From the NCBI RefSeq assembly GCF_004135625.1, contig NZ_SDPV01000001.1:494501-558500 (forward strand): a stretch of DNA of 64,000 bases, written 5' to 3'. The translations under genes were made by a program, and so were the position numbers. The notes below the pieces were generated by a model. It searched no databases. It saw nothing but the letters and a program-made list of their open reading frames with translations, and was not told the DNA's origin. Source of the DNA: Pelagerythrobacter rhizovicinus (GTDB taxonomy: Bacteria > Pseudomonadota > Alphaproteobacteria > Sphingomonadales > Sphingomonadaceae). This document shows positions 1 through 11,607 of the stretch, piece after piece; position 1 is the stretch's first letter; each line of letters begins with the position of its first letter.

Positions 1-338
1 AGCCGCAGCGTGCGGTTGGCGAACATGCGCCCGAGCGAACCTTCGTGGGGCTCGGGCTGAAAGTCGATCCGCCCGGGCCTGAGCTGGTCGGTTACCGCGA
101 TCGATTCGATCGGGCACCCGTGCGGTTCGAGCGCGGTCGCGAGCCCGATGTTGGTGAAAAGGTTCCAGCTCGCCGTGGAGATCGCGCTCGCTCGGCCGTC
201 AAACCCCTCCGCCGTAAGGTCCGCCGGATCGGCCCGGTCGACGACGTGGCTCGACAGCCCCTTGCGCGCAGCGGCGAGCGCCAGCGTCATTCCCACCAGG
301 CCACCGCCCAGGATCAGCAGATCGCGCTTGTCGTCCAT
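1..338 (-). CDS. UbiH/UbiF-type FAD-dependent hydroxylase, N-terminal part
   Basis: This gene runs off the left edge of the window, and only its first 112 residues are visible. An ATG start begins MDDKRDLLILGGGLVG, with the dinucleotide-binding glycine motif at residues 11-16. DGRASAIS at residues 47-54 followed by SWNLFTNIG matches the conserved stretch of UbiH/UbiF/UbiI-type aromatic hydroxylases. Family members hydroxylate the ring of ubiquinone precursors at the inner membrane. Which ring position is modified cannot be judged from this fragment. It is divergent from the DsbD-type gene, with about 65 bases between the two starts. Confidence 0.8.
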   Translation of the reverse strand, partial: MDDKRDLLILGGGLVGMTLALAAARKGLSSHVVDRADPADLTAEGFDGRASAISTASWNLFTNIGLATALEPHGCPIESIAVTDQLRPGRIDFQPEPHEGSLGRMFANRTLR

Positions 339-402
339 CGCCTTCTCATTGCAGGAATCTCCGCGCCGTCCTAGGACGGCCGCCGTGACCGAGGCAAGGA
401 CA

Positions 403-2565
403 ATGGGCGGAGCGCGAACCTGGCTCGCATCCATCGCGCTGGCGCTCGTTGCCGCCTTCGCGCTTCTCGCGTCCGGTCGGACGGAAGCTCAGCCGCGGAT
501 AACCGATGACAATATCGCGGCGCGGGTAACAGATGACAACATTGCCGCGGAGATCTTCGCCGACGGTCCGCCGAAGGCCGGTAGCGAATGGCTCGTCGCG
601 CTGCGTTTCACGCCCCGGTCGGACGAATGGCACGGCTACTGGTCGAATCCCGGTGATGCCGGGCTGGGGATGGAACTTGCCTGGGAACTGCCGCGCGGAT
701 GGTCGCCGGGCGAGCCGCTCTATCCGGTGCCCCGCCGGCTCGTGGTCGGCGGGCTGATGAACCACGTCTACGAGGGGCAATATACCGTTCTCGTCCCGAT
801 CCGCATCCCGCGTGGAGCGAATCTCGAGGACCTCGAACCGATTTCGGTCACGGCCGACTACCTCGCATGCACCGACAAGATCTGCGTTCCGCAGCAGGCG
901 ATACTGGAACTTGACCCCGCCACTGCGGAGGGAGACCCCCGCTTCGTCCGCTGGCGTGCGCAAATCGCGCCGATGCTCGATAGCCGGGCGAACTTCGCGA
1001 TCGAGGATGAACGCCTGCGTGTCGGAATTCCGCTGCCCGCCGACATGGAGCTTTCCGACCCGCACCTCTTCGTGGAGGAGCGGGAGCTGGGCAAGGGCAG
1101 GCGGCCGGCATACGCCGACGAGCAGACCTTCTTCCGCGAGGGCGATCTGCTCGTCGCCGAAATGCCGCTCGACCAGCTCAATCTGCCGTCGGAGATCGTC
1201 CGCGAACCCGCACCCCAGCGGATCGAAGGCATTCTTGCCTTCTCGCGCGATGTCGGGGTGCGCTTCGTCGCGGTGCCCGGCGCGGTGCCGAGCGCGGGCC
1301 AGCCCGTCGCGGTTCCGGAGATGCCGTCATTGTGGCTGCTCGTCCTGGGTGCCCTGGCAGGCGGGCTGCTCCTCAACGTGATGCCGTGCGTGTTTCCGAT
1401 CCTCAGCCTCAAGGCGCTGAGCCTGGCCCGCGCCGGTGAAAGCCAGGCCGAGGCCCGGCGCGAAGGGTTCGCTTACACGGCCGGCGTTCTTATCGCCTGC
1501 GTCGGGCTTGGCGCGCTGCTCCTGACGCTTCGTTCGGCGGGCGAGGCGGTCGGCTGGGCCTTCCAGTTGCAGGAGCCGGCCGTGGTGATCGGCCTGCTCG
1601 TGCTCGCGACGGCAATCACCGCCAATCTCGCCGGATTGTTCGAACTTCCCTCAATCGCGCTGACGCGGGGCGGCGAGCCGGCGGGGGCATTCGCGACCGG
1701 TCTCCTAGCGGCTTTCGTCGCGACGCCGTGCACGGGCCCGTTCATGGCCGCGGCACTGGGCGCGGCGCTGATCCTGCCGCCGCTGGAGGCGTTACTGCTT
1801 TTTGCCGCGCTCGGCCTGGGCCTGGCGCTCCCGTTCCTGGCGATCGGCGTCATTCCCGCGCTGCGGCGGATGCTGCCCCAACCCGGCCCGTGGATGGCGA
1901 CTTTCCGCAAAGTCATGGCCGTGCCGATGGGGCTGACCGCGCTCGCCTTGCTGTGGCTCTGCTTCCGTCTCGGCGGCACCGGGCTCGGCTGGGGTGCCGT
2001 TAGTCTGGTTGTTGTCATCCTCGGTGCCCTGCTGCTCGTCGGAGGACGCGCGGGTGCTAGACGCCAGGCGGGCTTCGTCGCCGTGCTGTTCGTCACCACG
2101 CTCGGCGTCGGATTTCTGCCGAATTTTGCCAGCGAGGATATCGAAGTTGCGGAGAGCCTTCTCGATCCGGTCGAGTTCAGCGAAAGCGCACTGGCCGACG
2201 CGCGCGCCAGCGGCAGACCGGTTTTCGTCTGGTTCACCGCCGACTGGTGTGTGAGCTGCAAGGTGAACGAGCGCGTGGCGATAGAGCGGGAAGCCACGCG
2301 CGACGCGTTTGCCGAAGCGGGGGTAGTGACGTTGCGTGGCGACTGGACGCGCCGCGATCCGGCGATCACCCAATTCCTCGCCGATCACGGTGCGGCGGGT
2401 GTTCCGCTCTATCTCTGGTATGCGCCGGGAGAGGACGGACGGCAGCTTCCGCAGGTCCTCGGACCTGATGCGCTCGTCACTCTGGCTCGGGCGGTACCGG
2501 CTCGTCCAGCGGGCGTTCTCCACGACACATCTCAATCAGGTGCCGCGGGCGCTCGCTCGGATTGA
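403..2565 (+). CDS. DsbD/ScsB-type protein-disulfide reductase
   Basis: A 720-residue inner-membrane protein that should carry electrons from cytoplasmic thioredoxin to periplasmic thiol proteins. After a signal-like segment (residues 7-25) comes a periplasmic domain with paired cysteines in ACTDKICVP (C156, C161). A polytopic core follows, with the NVMPCVFPILSLK motif (C329) and a second ATPCTGPF motif (C443). The C-terminal thioredoxin-like domain has the WCVSCK active site (C616, C619). These three cysteine pairs are the classic DsbD electron relay. ATG 403 is preceded by AAGGA at only about 2 bases. An in-frame GTG at 385 with AGGA 8 bases upstream is a real alternative. The last 89 bases overlap the convergent lipoprotein gene. 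Confidence 0.88.
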   Translation: MGGARTWLASIALALVAAFALLASGRTEAQPRITDDNIAARVTDDNIAAEIFADGPPKAGSEWLVALRFTPRSDEWHGYWSNPGDAGLGMELAWELPRGWSPGEPLYPVPRRLVVGGLMNHVYEGQYTVLVPIRIPRGANLEDLEPISVTADYLACTDKICVPQQAILELDPATAEGDPRFVRWRAQIAPMLDSRANFAIEDERLRVGIPLPADMELSDPHLFVEERELGKGRRPAYADEQTFFREGDLLVAEMPLDQLNLPSEIVREPAPQRIEGILAFSRDVGVRFVAVPGAVPSAGQPVAVPEMPSLWLLVLGALAGGLLLNVMPCVFPILSLKALSLARAGESQAEARREGFAYTAGVLIACVGLGALLLTLRSAGEAVGWAFQLQEPAVVIGLLVLATAITANLAGLFELPSIALTRGGEPAGAFATGLLAAFVATPCTGPFMAAALGAALILPPLEALLLFAALGLGLALPFLAIGVIPALRRMLPQPGPWMATFRKVMAVPMGLTALALLWLCFRLGGTGLGWGAVSLVVVILGALLLVGGRAGARRQAGFVAVLFVTTLGVGFLPNFASEDIEVAESLLDPVEFSESALADARASGRPVFVWFTADWCVSCKVNERVAIEREATRDAFAEAGVVTLRGDWTRRDPAITQFLADHGAAGVPLYLWYAPGEDGRQLPQVLGPDALVTLARAVPARPAGVLHDTSQSGAAGARSD
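496..549 (+). repeat. 27-bp imperfect tandem duplication in the DsbD-type gene
   Basis: Two adjacent 27-base units encode RITDDNIAA and RVTDDNIAA just after the predicted signal peptide. The reading frame is kept. Confidence 0.85.
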
Positions 2566-3034
2566 GCTCGACAGATCCCGCACCGGGAACGGTTGCCTCT
2601 ATCCGGCGTGGGCCCGTCAGCACCTCAAGATTGGGGTCGTCCGCCGCAGCGTAGCCTTCCCACAACCACGCCCGCCCATTCCATGTCGCATCGACGTAAA
2701 GCCGCGCGACGTGTCCGTTGCCGATCAGCGCGAGGACCGCTTTGGCCTTCGGATCGGCCGCAGCGAAGCGCGTGATGTGGATGCGCTTGCCATTGTCCGC
2801 ATCCTCGCAGGCGAGCGACATCAGCGGTGCCTCTCCGGGCTTGCCGTAGAGGATGCGGCCCGGACGATCGCTCTCCGCCCAAAGCGCTCCGCCGGTGTCC
2901 GGGGAGGGAAGGGGCTCGCTGGCATAAGTGCGCGCCTCATCGAGCGCCACGCGGGCCACATAGTCATCACTTGCCGGCGGCTTGCATCCCGCCAGCGCGA
3001 CCAGCGCAACAGCGATGGTTAACCGTCCGCCCAA
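2477..3034 (-). CDS. putative lipoprotein of unknown function
   Basis: This 185-residue protein has a short hydrophobic N-terminus ending in the lipobox LAGC (C17), so it is probably anchored in the envelope. The remainder is hydrophilic with no domain I recognise. It contains a YGKPGEAPLMSLACED stretch and a proline- and glutamate-rich tail. The only suitable start is TTG at 3034, four bases after the stop of the upstream S10-like peptidase gene, so the two are probably co-transcribed. Its 3' end overlaps the convergent DsbD-type gene by 89 bases. Confidence 0.65.
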   Translation of the reverse strand: MGGRLTIAVALVALAGCKPPASDDYVARVALDEARTYASEPLPSPDTGGALWAESDRPGRILYGKPGEAPLMSLACEDADNGKRIHITRFAAADPKAKAVLALIGNGHVARLYVDATWNGRAWLWEGYAAADDPNLEVLTGPRRIEATVPGAGSVELNPSERPRHLIEMCRGERPLDEPVPPEPE

Positions 3035-3038
3035 CGGG

Positions 3039-4535
3039 TCAACGTGCGCGGATGAAGGCGCGTACGTCTTCCGACAGCTTGTGCCGGTCCTCGTCGCGCA
3101 CGTACATCATGTGGCCGGCGTCGTAGTAGCGCCACTCGATCCGGTCCTGCGGGAAACCGGTACGGGTCAGTGCATATTCGGCGGCGAAGAAGGGCGTGGC
3201 GAAGTCGTACCATCCCTGGCCGACGAAGATGCGCATGCCGGAGTTCTCACGCAGCGCCTTCCCCAGGTAAGGGGCCACATTGAGATAGGCGTTGGTGTCC
3301 CGTCCCCCTTCCAGCCGCCAGTCCCAAGGCTGCACGGAACCGATCGTCACGTAGTTGCGCTCGGTCTCATAGCCGAGTGTGTCGCGCATGAAGTGATTGA
3401 TTGCTGCGGTATAGCCGCCGTCGATGCCGTAGAAGCTCGGGTCGTTGTCCGGATATTCGCCGGCGCTGTCGTAGTCGGTACCGGTGTAGCGGCTGTCGAG
3501 CCGACCGACGGTCAGGCCGCGGTCGCGCAACAGCTCCTTGTAGAAGCGGCCCGAGGAAACCCGCAGGTCGGCGCGATCGAGGAACTCTTCGGACAGGCCG
3601 GTGAAGCGCGCAAGCTCGGCCCTGACTGCGGCGCGTTCCTGCGTGCTCGCATTCTGGCCTTTGAGCAGGAAGGCGGCGTAGGGGCCGATTGCAAACTGAC
3701 GTGCTTCTTCGACGAACTGCTCGACCGATGGCGCAGTGGCCTTGCCGTGATAGAGCGCGGTCGCGGCCATTGACGGGAGCGTGGTGATGTAGCCGAGCTC
3801 TGCGCCTTCGGTTTCGGCTCCCGCCCCGAAGTCGAGTACGGTGGAAATCAGAATCACGCCGTTGAGCGAGACATCGTTGTAGCCGCCTTCGAGCTCGTGG
3901 ACGACCGCGGCAGATCGCGTCGTGCCGTAGCTCTCGCCGCCGAGGAACTTGGGGCTGTTCCAGCGGCCGTTCTCGCTGAGCCAGATCCGGATAACCTCGG
4001 CGACCGACTTGGCGTCTTTCGTGACGCCCCAGTATTCCTCGCCCTTGGTGTCGCCGATCGTGTGGCTGAAGCCGGTGCCGACCGGATCGATGAAGACCAG
4101 ATCGGTCACGTCGAGCAGCGAGTCCGGATTGTCGAGGATCGGGTAGGGCGGCGCACCGTCGTCGCGCGCGTCGGAAGGGATGGCGACCCGTTTGGGTCCG
4201 AATGCGCCCATCTGCAGCCAGACCGAGCCGGAGCCGGGCCCGCCGTTGAACAGGAACGTCACCGGCCGCGAAGGATCGCGTGGTTCGGCGACATAAGAAG
4301 TCGTGACGATCGCCGCCTTGGGCGTGCCGTCTTCCCCCTTGAGAACCTGCTCCTCGACCGTCGCGGTATAGCGGATCGAGCGCCCGCCGAAGGTGCCGCT
4401 GAGCGCCTTGGAAGCGGAATTCGCCTCATACGCCGTTTCTGCCTTGGCGGCCGGCTTGGCTTCGTCCGTCTGGGCGACGAGGGGAGAGGAAAGGGCGAGA
4501 ACGGCAGTTGCCGCAAGCAAGGTCCGGAAAATCAT
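3039..4535 (-). CDS. S10 family serine carboxypeptidase-like protein
   Basis: A 498-residue secreted alpha/beta-hydrolase peptidase. It has an N-terminal signal peptide (cleavage probably after LVAQ, near residue 22). The oxyanion-hole motif NGGPGSGS lies at residues 97-104, the nucleophile elbow GGESYGT has Ser202, and the rest of a carboxypeptidase triad is visible as Asp444 (YDFATP) and His475 (DAGHMMY). The family removes C-terminal residues from peptides, but bacterial substrates are mostly unknown. The ATG start is clear. A small lipoprotein gene follows closely on the same strand. Confidence 0.88.
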   Translation of the reverse strand: MIFRTLLAATAVLALSSPLVAQTDEAKPAAKAETAYEANSASKALSGTFGGRSIRYTATVEEQVLKGEDGTPKAAIVTTSYVAEPRDPSRPVTFLFNGGPGSGSVWLQMGAFGPKRVAIPSDARDDGAPPYPILDNPDSLLDVTDLVFIDPVGTGFSHTIGDTKGEEYWGVTKDAKSVAEVIRIWLSENGRWNSPKFLGGESYGTTRSAAVVHELEGGYNDVSLNGVILISTVLDFGAGAETEGAELGYITTLPSMAATALYHGKATAPSVEQFVEEARQFAIGPYAAFLLKGQNASTQERAAVRAELARFTGLSEEFLDRADLRVSSGRFYKELLRDRGLTVGRLDSRYTGTDYDSAGEYPDNDPSFYGIDGGYTAAINHFMRDTLGYETERNYVTIGSVQPWDWRLEGGRDTNAYLNVAPYLGKALRENSGMRIFVGQGWYDFATPFFAAEYALTRTGFPQDRIEWRYYDAGHMMYVRDEDRHKLSEDVRAFIRAR

Positions 4536-4647
4536 GCGGGGCTACTAGGGCAGCAGGCCCGCAAGATGCAATAAATCGCGATCGATCATCGACAGGGTTC
4601 GACGAACAACCCGCTTGTTCTTGCGCAGCGGATCTCGGACGAGCCTG

Positions 4648-6834
<2,187 letters not shown>

Positions 6835-6934
6835 CGCCCGGATATGGGCGAGCGCGCGGCGCACGGCAAGCGCTTGGCAGGCATGACCCCGCTTGTTAGC
6901 TAGTGCATAGCGATTGGCAGGGAGGAACGGTCGA

Positions 6935-7477
6935 ATGCGAGCGATGATCATGGTTGCCGGCGGTGCGCTGGCGCTTGCCGCATGCGGCAGTGAGCCCGAT
7001 CAACCGAAGACTGCAGAGGAAGTCGTCGCGGCGGCCGACAAGCTGGTGAAGCCTCGTCCGGGGCTGTACCGAAACAGTGCGGAGATCGTCGAGTTCGAGA
7101 TTCCCGGGATTCCGCCCGAACAGGCCGCGCGGATGCGCGACATGGCGGCCGGCCTGCAAGGGGAGCAAACGACCCAATGTCTGACGCAAGCCGAGGCGGA
7201 CGAGGGCTTCAGGCGAGTTGTCAAGGAACTGGGAGAGGGGCAGAACGGCATAACCTGCAGTTTCTCCCGCTTCAACGCATCCGGGAACGATCTGGATGCG
7301 GCGCTCGCCTGCTCCGCCCCTGGAGGGGACGACGCGGAGATGACGATCGAGGGCACGGTGGAGGAAGAACGAAGCCGTATGCAAATGGAAATGAACCAGC
7401 AGTCCGATGCGATTCCCGGCGGCGAGATGCGTATGACGATGGAGGTCGTCTCGGAACGCATCGGCGACTGTCCCTGA
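6935..7477 (+). CDS. DUF3617-type lipoprotein
   Basis: A 180-residue envelope protein with signal peptide and lipobox ALAAC (C17). The mature part resembles DUF3617 proteins: a PGLY-type strand near the start ([10 protein letters not shown]), a conserved CLT motif (QCLTQAEAD), a later Cys-Ser strand (ITCSFSRF) and a terminal GDC (ERIGDCP). Function is unknown. The start is fixed by GGAGGAA seven bases upstream of ATG 6935, and an upstream in-frame TTG is less likely. It is divergent from uvrB. Confidence 0.78.
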   Translation: MRAMIMVAGGALALAACGSEPDQPKTAEEVVAAADKLVKPRPGLYRNSAEIVEFEIPGIPPEQAARMRDMAAGLQGEQTTQCLTQAEADEGFRRVVKELGEGQNGITCSFSRFNASGNDLDAALACSAPGGDDAEMTIEGTVEEERSRMQMEMNQQSDAIPGGEMRMTMEVVSERIGDCP

Positions 7478-7529
7478 GGAAAGGCATTGCCGGCTAGAGG
7501 AACGCAGCCGTTCAGCCAGCGTTAGCCAA

Positions 7530-8324
7530 ATGAGCATAAGTTACATTTCGATGGCAACGCTACCCGCCCCTTCCTCGTTCGCACAGCTCCCCACCACACG
7601 GGAAGAGTTGGTCCTGCGCTGGGAACTCGCGCGCGAGCCGGATCCCGAGGCGAACGGTGGACCCAAGCTCCGTTATCTGGTGGGCGAGCTGTCGCACCTC
7701 GCCGAACCGGTCGTACGCCCGTTCCGGCGCATCGATATCGCCGCTGCATCCGCTTGCCGTACAGTGATGCTGCTGCCCGGCTTCGCCACGCATCCTGTCC
7801 GCATGCGCTATATGGCGCGGCTGCTCGAGCGGGCCGGCCACAAGGTCAAACGCTGGGGCCTGGGCTTCAACTTCGGGCCGACCGAGGAGAACGTGCAGTA
7901 TCTCGAGCGGCGGCTGATCGAGGTGCACGAGCGCTATGGTCGCGAAGTCTATCTCGTCGGCTGGAGTCTGGGCGGGCTCTTCGCGCGCGAGATCGCCAAG
8001 CGCCATCCCCAGCGGGTGGCGAAAGTGATCACCATGGGTTCTCCCTTTTCGGGCAATCCGCGCGCCAACAATGCGTGGCGTGCGTACCAGTTCGTGACTG
8101 GTCACCGGGTCGACCAGCCGCCGATCGAGGCCAACCTGCGCGAGAAGCCGCCCGTGCCCACGATCGCGCTGTGGAGTCCCCGCGACGGCATCGTCAGTCC
8201 GCGCAGTGCGCGCGGGCGCGCAAGCGAGCGTGATCGGGCCGTCGCGCTGCGCTGTACGCATCTCGGCTTCACTTCCTCGGCCGAGGCGATCGGCGCCGTC
8301 CTGCGGGAACTCGAAGGCGATTGA
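7530..8324 (+). CDS. alpha/beta-hydrolase fold protein
   Basis: 264 residues with the nucleophile elbow GWSLGG (Ser146), preceded by an oxyanion-type strand MLLPGFATHP and followed by an acid-loop candidate WSPRDGIVS and a histidine candidate CTHLGF. This suggests a cytoplasmic esterase or lipase-like enzyme, although the substrate is not predictable. No signal peptide is seen. Neither ATG 7530 nor ATG 7551 has a good ribosome-binding site, so the start is uncertain. It lies 70 bases upstream of the Anbu operon on the same strand and could be expressed with it. Confidence 0.8.
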   Translation: MSISYISMATLPAPSSFAQLPTTREELVLRWELAREPDPEANGGPKLRYLVGELSHLAEPVVRPFRRIDIAAASACRTVMLLPGFATHPVRMRYMARLLERAGHKVKRWGLGFNFGPTEENVQYLERRLIEVHERYGREVYLVGWSLGGLFAREIAKRHPQRVAKVITMGSPFSGNPRANNAWRAYQFVTGHRVDQPPIEANLREKPPVPTIALWSPRDGIVSPRSARGRASERDRAVALRCTHLGFTSSAEAIGAVLRELEGD

Positions 8325-8394
8325 ACCTTTTCCTAGGCGACGGGCCGGCCTTCCTGGACGTGAACCGTGTCATCGGTAGCGGCCCTGGAGGTTC

Positions 8395-9825
8395 ATGTAC
8401 GAGGCGGACGGCAAATTCGATGAGATGCGGACCGTGGATGGATCGGTCCGCCCGGCTTACAGAGATTACCGACACTGGTACGATCAGCAGGAGTCCGCGT
8501 TTCTCTCGCGCAAGCACCGAGAGGCCGAGATCGCGTTCCGTCGCACGGGCATCACGTTCAATGTTTACGGCGAGCAGGAGGCGGAGGAGCGGCTGATCCC
8601 GTTCGACATGGTACCGCGCATCATCACGGCGGCAGAATGGCGCCGGCTGACTCGCGGGATCGAACAACGCGTACGCGCGACCAACGCATTCATCCACGAT
8701 CTTTATCACCGCCAGGAGATCGTCCGCGCGGGACGCTTGCCCGCGAGACTGCTGCACGACAACGACGCGTGGTTGCAGCACATGGTCGGCTTCACACCTC
8801 CGGGCGAGATCTACACACACGTCGTGGGGATCGATCTCGTACGCACCGGCCCGGACGAGTTTCTCGTACTAGAGGACAATGCGCGCACCCCTTCGGGTGT
8901 CAGCTACATGCTGCAGAACCGCGAAACGATGATGGCGATGTTTCCGGAGCTCTTCACGCGCGTGCCCGTCGAGACCGTCTCGGACTACCCGCGACGGCTG
9001 GCGAAAAGCCTCGCGGCCTGTGCGCCGGTTGCGGCGGCAGGATGCAAGCCAACCGTTGCGGTCCTGACTCCAGGCATTCACAACAGTGCTTACTTCGAAC
9101 ACGCCTTTCTCGCCGATCAGATGGGCGCGGAGCTGGTCGAGGGAAGCGACCTTCGCGTGGTCAACGGCCGCGTGGCCATGCGCACCACCCGCGGATACGA
9201 GCCGATCGACGTGCTCTATCGCCGGGTGGATGACGAATTCCTCGATCCGCTGACTTTCAATCCCGACAGCGTGCTCGGGGTGCCAGGCATCATGGACGTC
9301 TATCGCGCGGGCGGGATCACTATCGCCAACGCCCCGGGCACCGGCGTGGCGGACGACAAGGCGATCTACAGCTTCATGCCCGAGATCGTAGAGTTCTACA
9401 CCGGGGAGAAGCCGCTGCTGCCCAACGTCGAGACCTGGCGCTGTGCCGACCGCGACAGCCTCGCCTACGTGCTCGACCACCTCGAGGATCTCGTGATCAA
9501 GGAGGTCCATGGATCGGGCGGTTATGGCATGCTCGTCGGCCCGGCGGCCTCGAAGCGCGATCTGGCGGCGTTCCGGCGCAAGCTGAAGGCCAAACCGCAG
9601 AACTACATCGCGCAGCCGACGCTCTCGCTTTCGACCTGCCCGATTTTCACCCGGCGCGGGCTCGCCCCGCGGCACGTGGACCTGCGGCCCTTCGTGCTTG
9701 TCTCGCCGGAAGGGATCGACATCGTGCCCGGCGGGCTGAGCCGCGTGGCCATGCGCAAGGGCTCGCTGGTGGTCAACTCGAGCCAGGGCGGCGGTACCAA
9801 AGATACCTGGGTGCTGAAGGACTGA
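8395..9825 (+). CDS. circularly permuted ATP-grasp protein (Anbu operon)
   Basis: A 476-residue protein of the circularly permuted ATP-grasp type (CP_ATPgrasp). Visible blocks are FLVLEDNARTPSGVSYML near residues 160-180, VADDKAIYSFMPEIV around 320, the ATP-grasp-like VIKEVHGSGGYGMLVGP around 370, and PRHVDLRPFVLV towards the C-terminus. ATP-grasp enzymes make amide-type bonds through acyl-phosphate intermediates. Here the substrate is unknown and peptide-bond formation is inferred from the family. GGAGG lies only three bases from ATG 8395, so ATG 8425 is an alternative. It is the first gene of a four-gene run with gaps of 2-16 bases. Confidence 0.88.
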   Translation: MYEADGKFDEMRTVDGSVRPAYRDYRHWYDQQESAFLSRKHREAEIAFRRTGITFNVYGEQEAEERLIPFDMVPRIITAAEWRRLTRGIEQRVRATNAFIHDLYHRQEIVRAGRLPARLLHDNDAWLQHMVGFTPPGEIYTHVVGIDLVRTGPDEFLVLEDNARTPSGVSYMLQNRETMMAMFPELFTRVPVETVSDYPRRLAKSLAACAPVAAAGCKPTVAVLTPGIHNSAYFEHAFLADQMGAELVEGSDLRVVNGRVAMRTTRGYEPIDVLYRRVDDEFLDPLTFNPDSVLGVPGIMDVYRAGGITIANAPGTGVADDKAIYSFMPEIVEFYTGEKPLLPNVETWRCADRDSLAYVLDHLEDLVIKEVHGSGGYGMLVGPAASKRDLAAFRRKLKAKPQNYIAQPTLSLSTCPIFTRRGLAPRHVDLRPFVLVSPEGIDIVPGGLSRVAMRKGSLVVNSSQGGGTKDTWVLKD

Positions 9826-9841
9826 TGCGCAGGAGCCTGCC

Positions 9842-10786
9842 TTGCTAGGGCGAACGGCACACGGCCTGTTCTGGATGTTCCGGTATCTGGAGCGGGCGGA
9901 GAACACCGCGCGCCTGCTCGAGGCGGGCTTTCACATGGCGCTGACCCGCGATGTAGCCACGGCGGAGGAGGAATGGCGGTCGGCGATCGAAGCCTTCGGG
10001 CTGCGCGCGGGCTACGAGGCGAAGCACGGGACGTATACCGGGCATCAGGCGTGGAATTATCTCCTGCGTGATCCGGAGAACCAGGCCAGCGTGCTCGCGA
10101 TGATCGGTGCCGTACGAACGAATGCGCGAGCGGCGCGCAACGCGATCAGCGGCGAGTTGTGGGAGGCAATCAACGAAAGTTGGATGGAGATTTCCGGGCT
10201 TCTCGCGCGTCCGGTGGCGCAGGGCAGCGTAGGCGAGGCGGTGCAGATCATCCGCCGCGCCGGGACTGCGGTCCACGGCGCGATGAACGGATCCATGTTG
10301 CGCAACGAAGGCTTTCACTTTGCCCGTGCGGGCACGTTCGTCGAGCGCGCGGATTGCGTCGCGCGCATCCTGGACATGAAGTACTACCTGCTGCTGCCAT
10401 CGCTGTCGTACGTCGGGTCGAGCCTCGACACCGGTCAGTGGGATCAGGTGCTTCGTTCGGTGTCCGGGGACCGCGCGTTCCGCTGGCTCAACGCCGGACA
10501 GATCGACGCCCGTGGGATCGTGGAATTCCTCGTGCTCGACGACCGTTTCCCGCGCAGCATCGCCTTCTGCCATTCGGCGCTGCGCGACGAACTGGCGGCG
10601 CTGGCGCGGATTCATGGCACCGAAGGGACGAGCAATGCGTTGATGCGCGAGAGCGCCACGCGCATTGCGGACCTCACGATCGACGGAATCTTCGAAATGG
10701 GCCTGCACAACTTCCTGCTCGAGTTCACAGCGGCCAACGGTGCGATCGCCGATGCAATTGCCGAAGACTATCGGTTCCAGAGCTGA
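9842..10786 (+). CDS. alpha-E domain protein (Anbu operon)
   Basis: A 314-residue mostly helical protein that begins LGRTAHGLFWMFRYLERAENTARLLE, the characteristic opening of alpha-E domain proteins. It also has an internal FVERADCVARILDMKYY repeat of the same pattern. The function of the domain is unknown, and it almost always accompanies permuted ATP-grasp and transglutaminase-like genes. The start is TTG 9842 with GGAG about 9 bases upstream. It sits 16 bases after the ATP-grasp gene and ends 3 bases before the transglutaminase gene. Confidence 0.87.
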   Translation: MLGRTAHGLFWMFRYLERAENTARLLEAGFHMALTRDVATAEEEWRSAIEAFGLRAGYEAKHGTYTGHQAWNYLLRDPENQASVLAMIGAVRTNARAARNAISGELWEAINESWMEISGLLARPVAQGSVGEAVQIIRRAGTAVHGAMNGSMLRNEGFHFARAGTFVERADCVARILDMKYYLLLPSLSYVGSSLDTGQWDQVLRSVSGDRAFRWLNAGQIDARGIVEFLVLDDRFPRSIAFCHSALRDELAALARIHGTEGTSNALMRESATRIADLTIDGIFEMGLHNFLLEFTAANGAIADAIAEDYRFQS

Positions 10787-10789
10787 GCC

Positions 10790-11605
10790 ATGCGCCTCTC
10801 GGTCCGCCACAGAACACGTTACAGGTTCGCCGAGCCGGTGGTCCACGCGCTCCAGCGCCTGCGCCTGACGCCCAAGGCGACGCAGGAGCAGGAGGTCCTC
10901 TCATGGGACGTGGAGTACGAGAACGCCCGTCCGGAGCTCTCGTACGAGGATCAGCACTGCAACGCCGTGACTCTTGTTTCGGTCGAGCAGGACGCGCGGG
11001 AGGTGGTCGTCAGTTGCCGGGGGCTGGTCGACACGAGGGATAATGCAGGCGTCATGGGCCATCACTCGGGGCATCTGCCTCTGTGGAGCTTTCTCGCGCA
11101 GACCCGCCTCACGCGGCCGGGGCCGAAAGTGCGGGCCCTGCTCCGCGACCTCGATTGTCCGCCCGACGGAAAGCTCGAGTTCCTCCACGCGCTCTCGGAC
11201 CGGATCCGCGAGGAGGTCGAGTATCGTGCCGGATCGACAGAGGTAACGACGGCCGCGGAAGAGGCGGCAGATGCCGGATGCGGGGTGTGCCAGGACCACG
11301 CGCACATCTTCATCGGTGCCGCACGCGCGCTCGATATACCGGCGCGCTACGTCAGCGGCTATCTCATGATGAACGATCGCGTGGAGCAGGATGCGACGCA
11401 CGCGTGGGCGGAAGCACACGTCGACGGGCTCGGCTGGGTGGGGTTCGATATCTCCAATGGGATCAGCCCCGATGCGCGTTACGTTCGGGTCGCCACTGGT
11501 CGCGACTACCGCGACGCCGCACCCGTGACAGGGATCAGCTTCGGGGTTGCCAGCGAGGATCTCCACGTCGATGTGGCGGTCGAACAGCAGCAGATGGATC
11601 AGTAG
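10790..11605 (+). CDS. transglutaminase-like cysteine peptidase family protein (Anbu operon)
   Basis: 271 residues. The N-terminal part (about 1-85) resembles the bacterial transglutaminase N-terminal region (MRLSVRHRTRYRF). The core has the papain-like triad: Cys in GCGVCQDHAH (near residue 165), His in THAWAEAHV (near 204) and Asp in GFDISNG. Members can hydrolyse or transfer peptide or amide bonds. No signal peptide is visible, so action in the cytoplasm is likely. It is translationally close to both neighbours, with gaps of 3 and 2 bases. Confidence 0.88.
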   Translation: MRLSVRHRTRYRFAEPVVHALQRLRLTPKATQEQEVLSWDVEYENARPELSYEDQHCNAVTLVSVEQDAREVVVSCRGLVDTRDNAGVMGHHSGHLPLWSFLAQTRLTRPGPKVRALLRDLDCPPDGKLEFLHALSDRIREEVEYRAGSTEVTTAAEEAADAGCGVCQDHAHIFIGAARALDIPARYVSGYLMMNDRVEQDATHAWAEAHVDGLGWVGFDISNGISPDARYVRVATGRDYRDAAPVTGISFGVASEDLHVDVAVEQQQMDQ

Positions 11606-11607
11606 TA

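Noticed and set aside
4585-4625. A GGTTCGA-like stretch suggesting a tRNA T-arm between the S10-like gene and uvrB
   Set aside because: No acceptor stem, anticodon arm or CCA-proximal pairing can be built around it.
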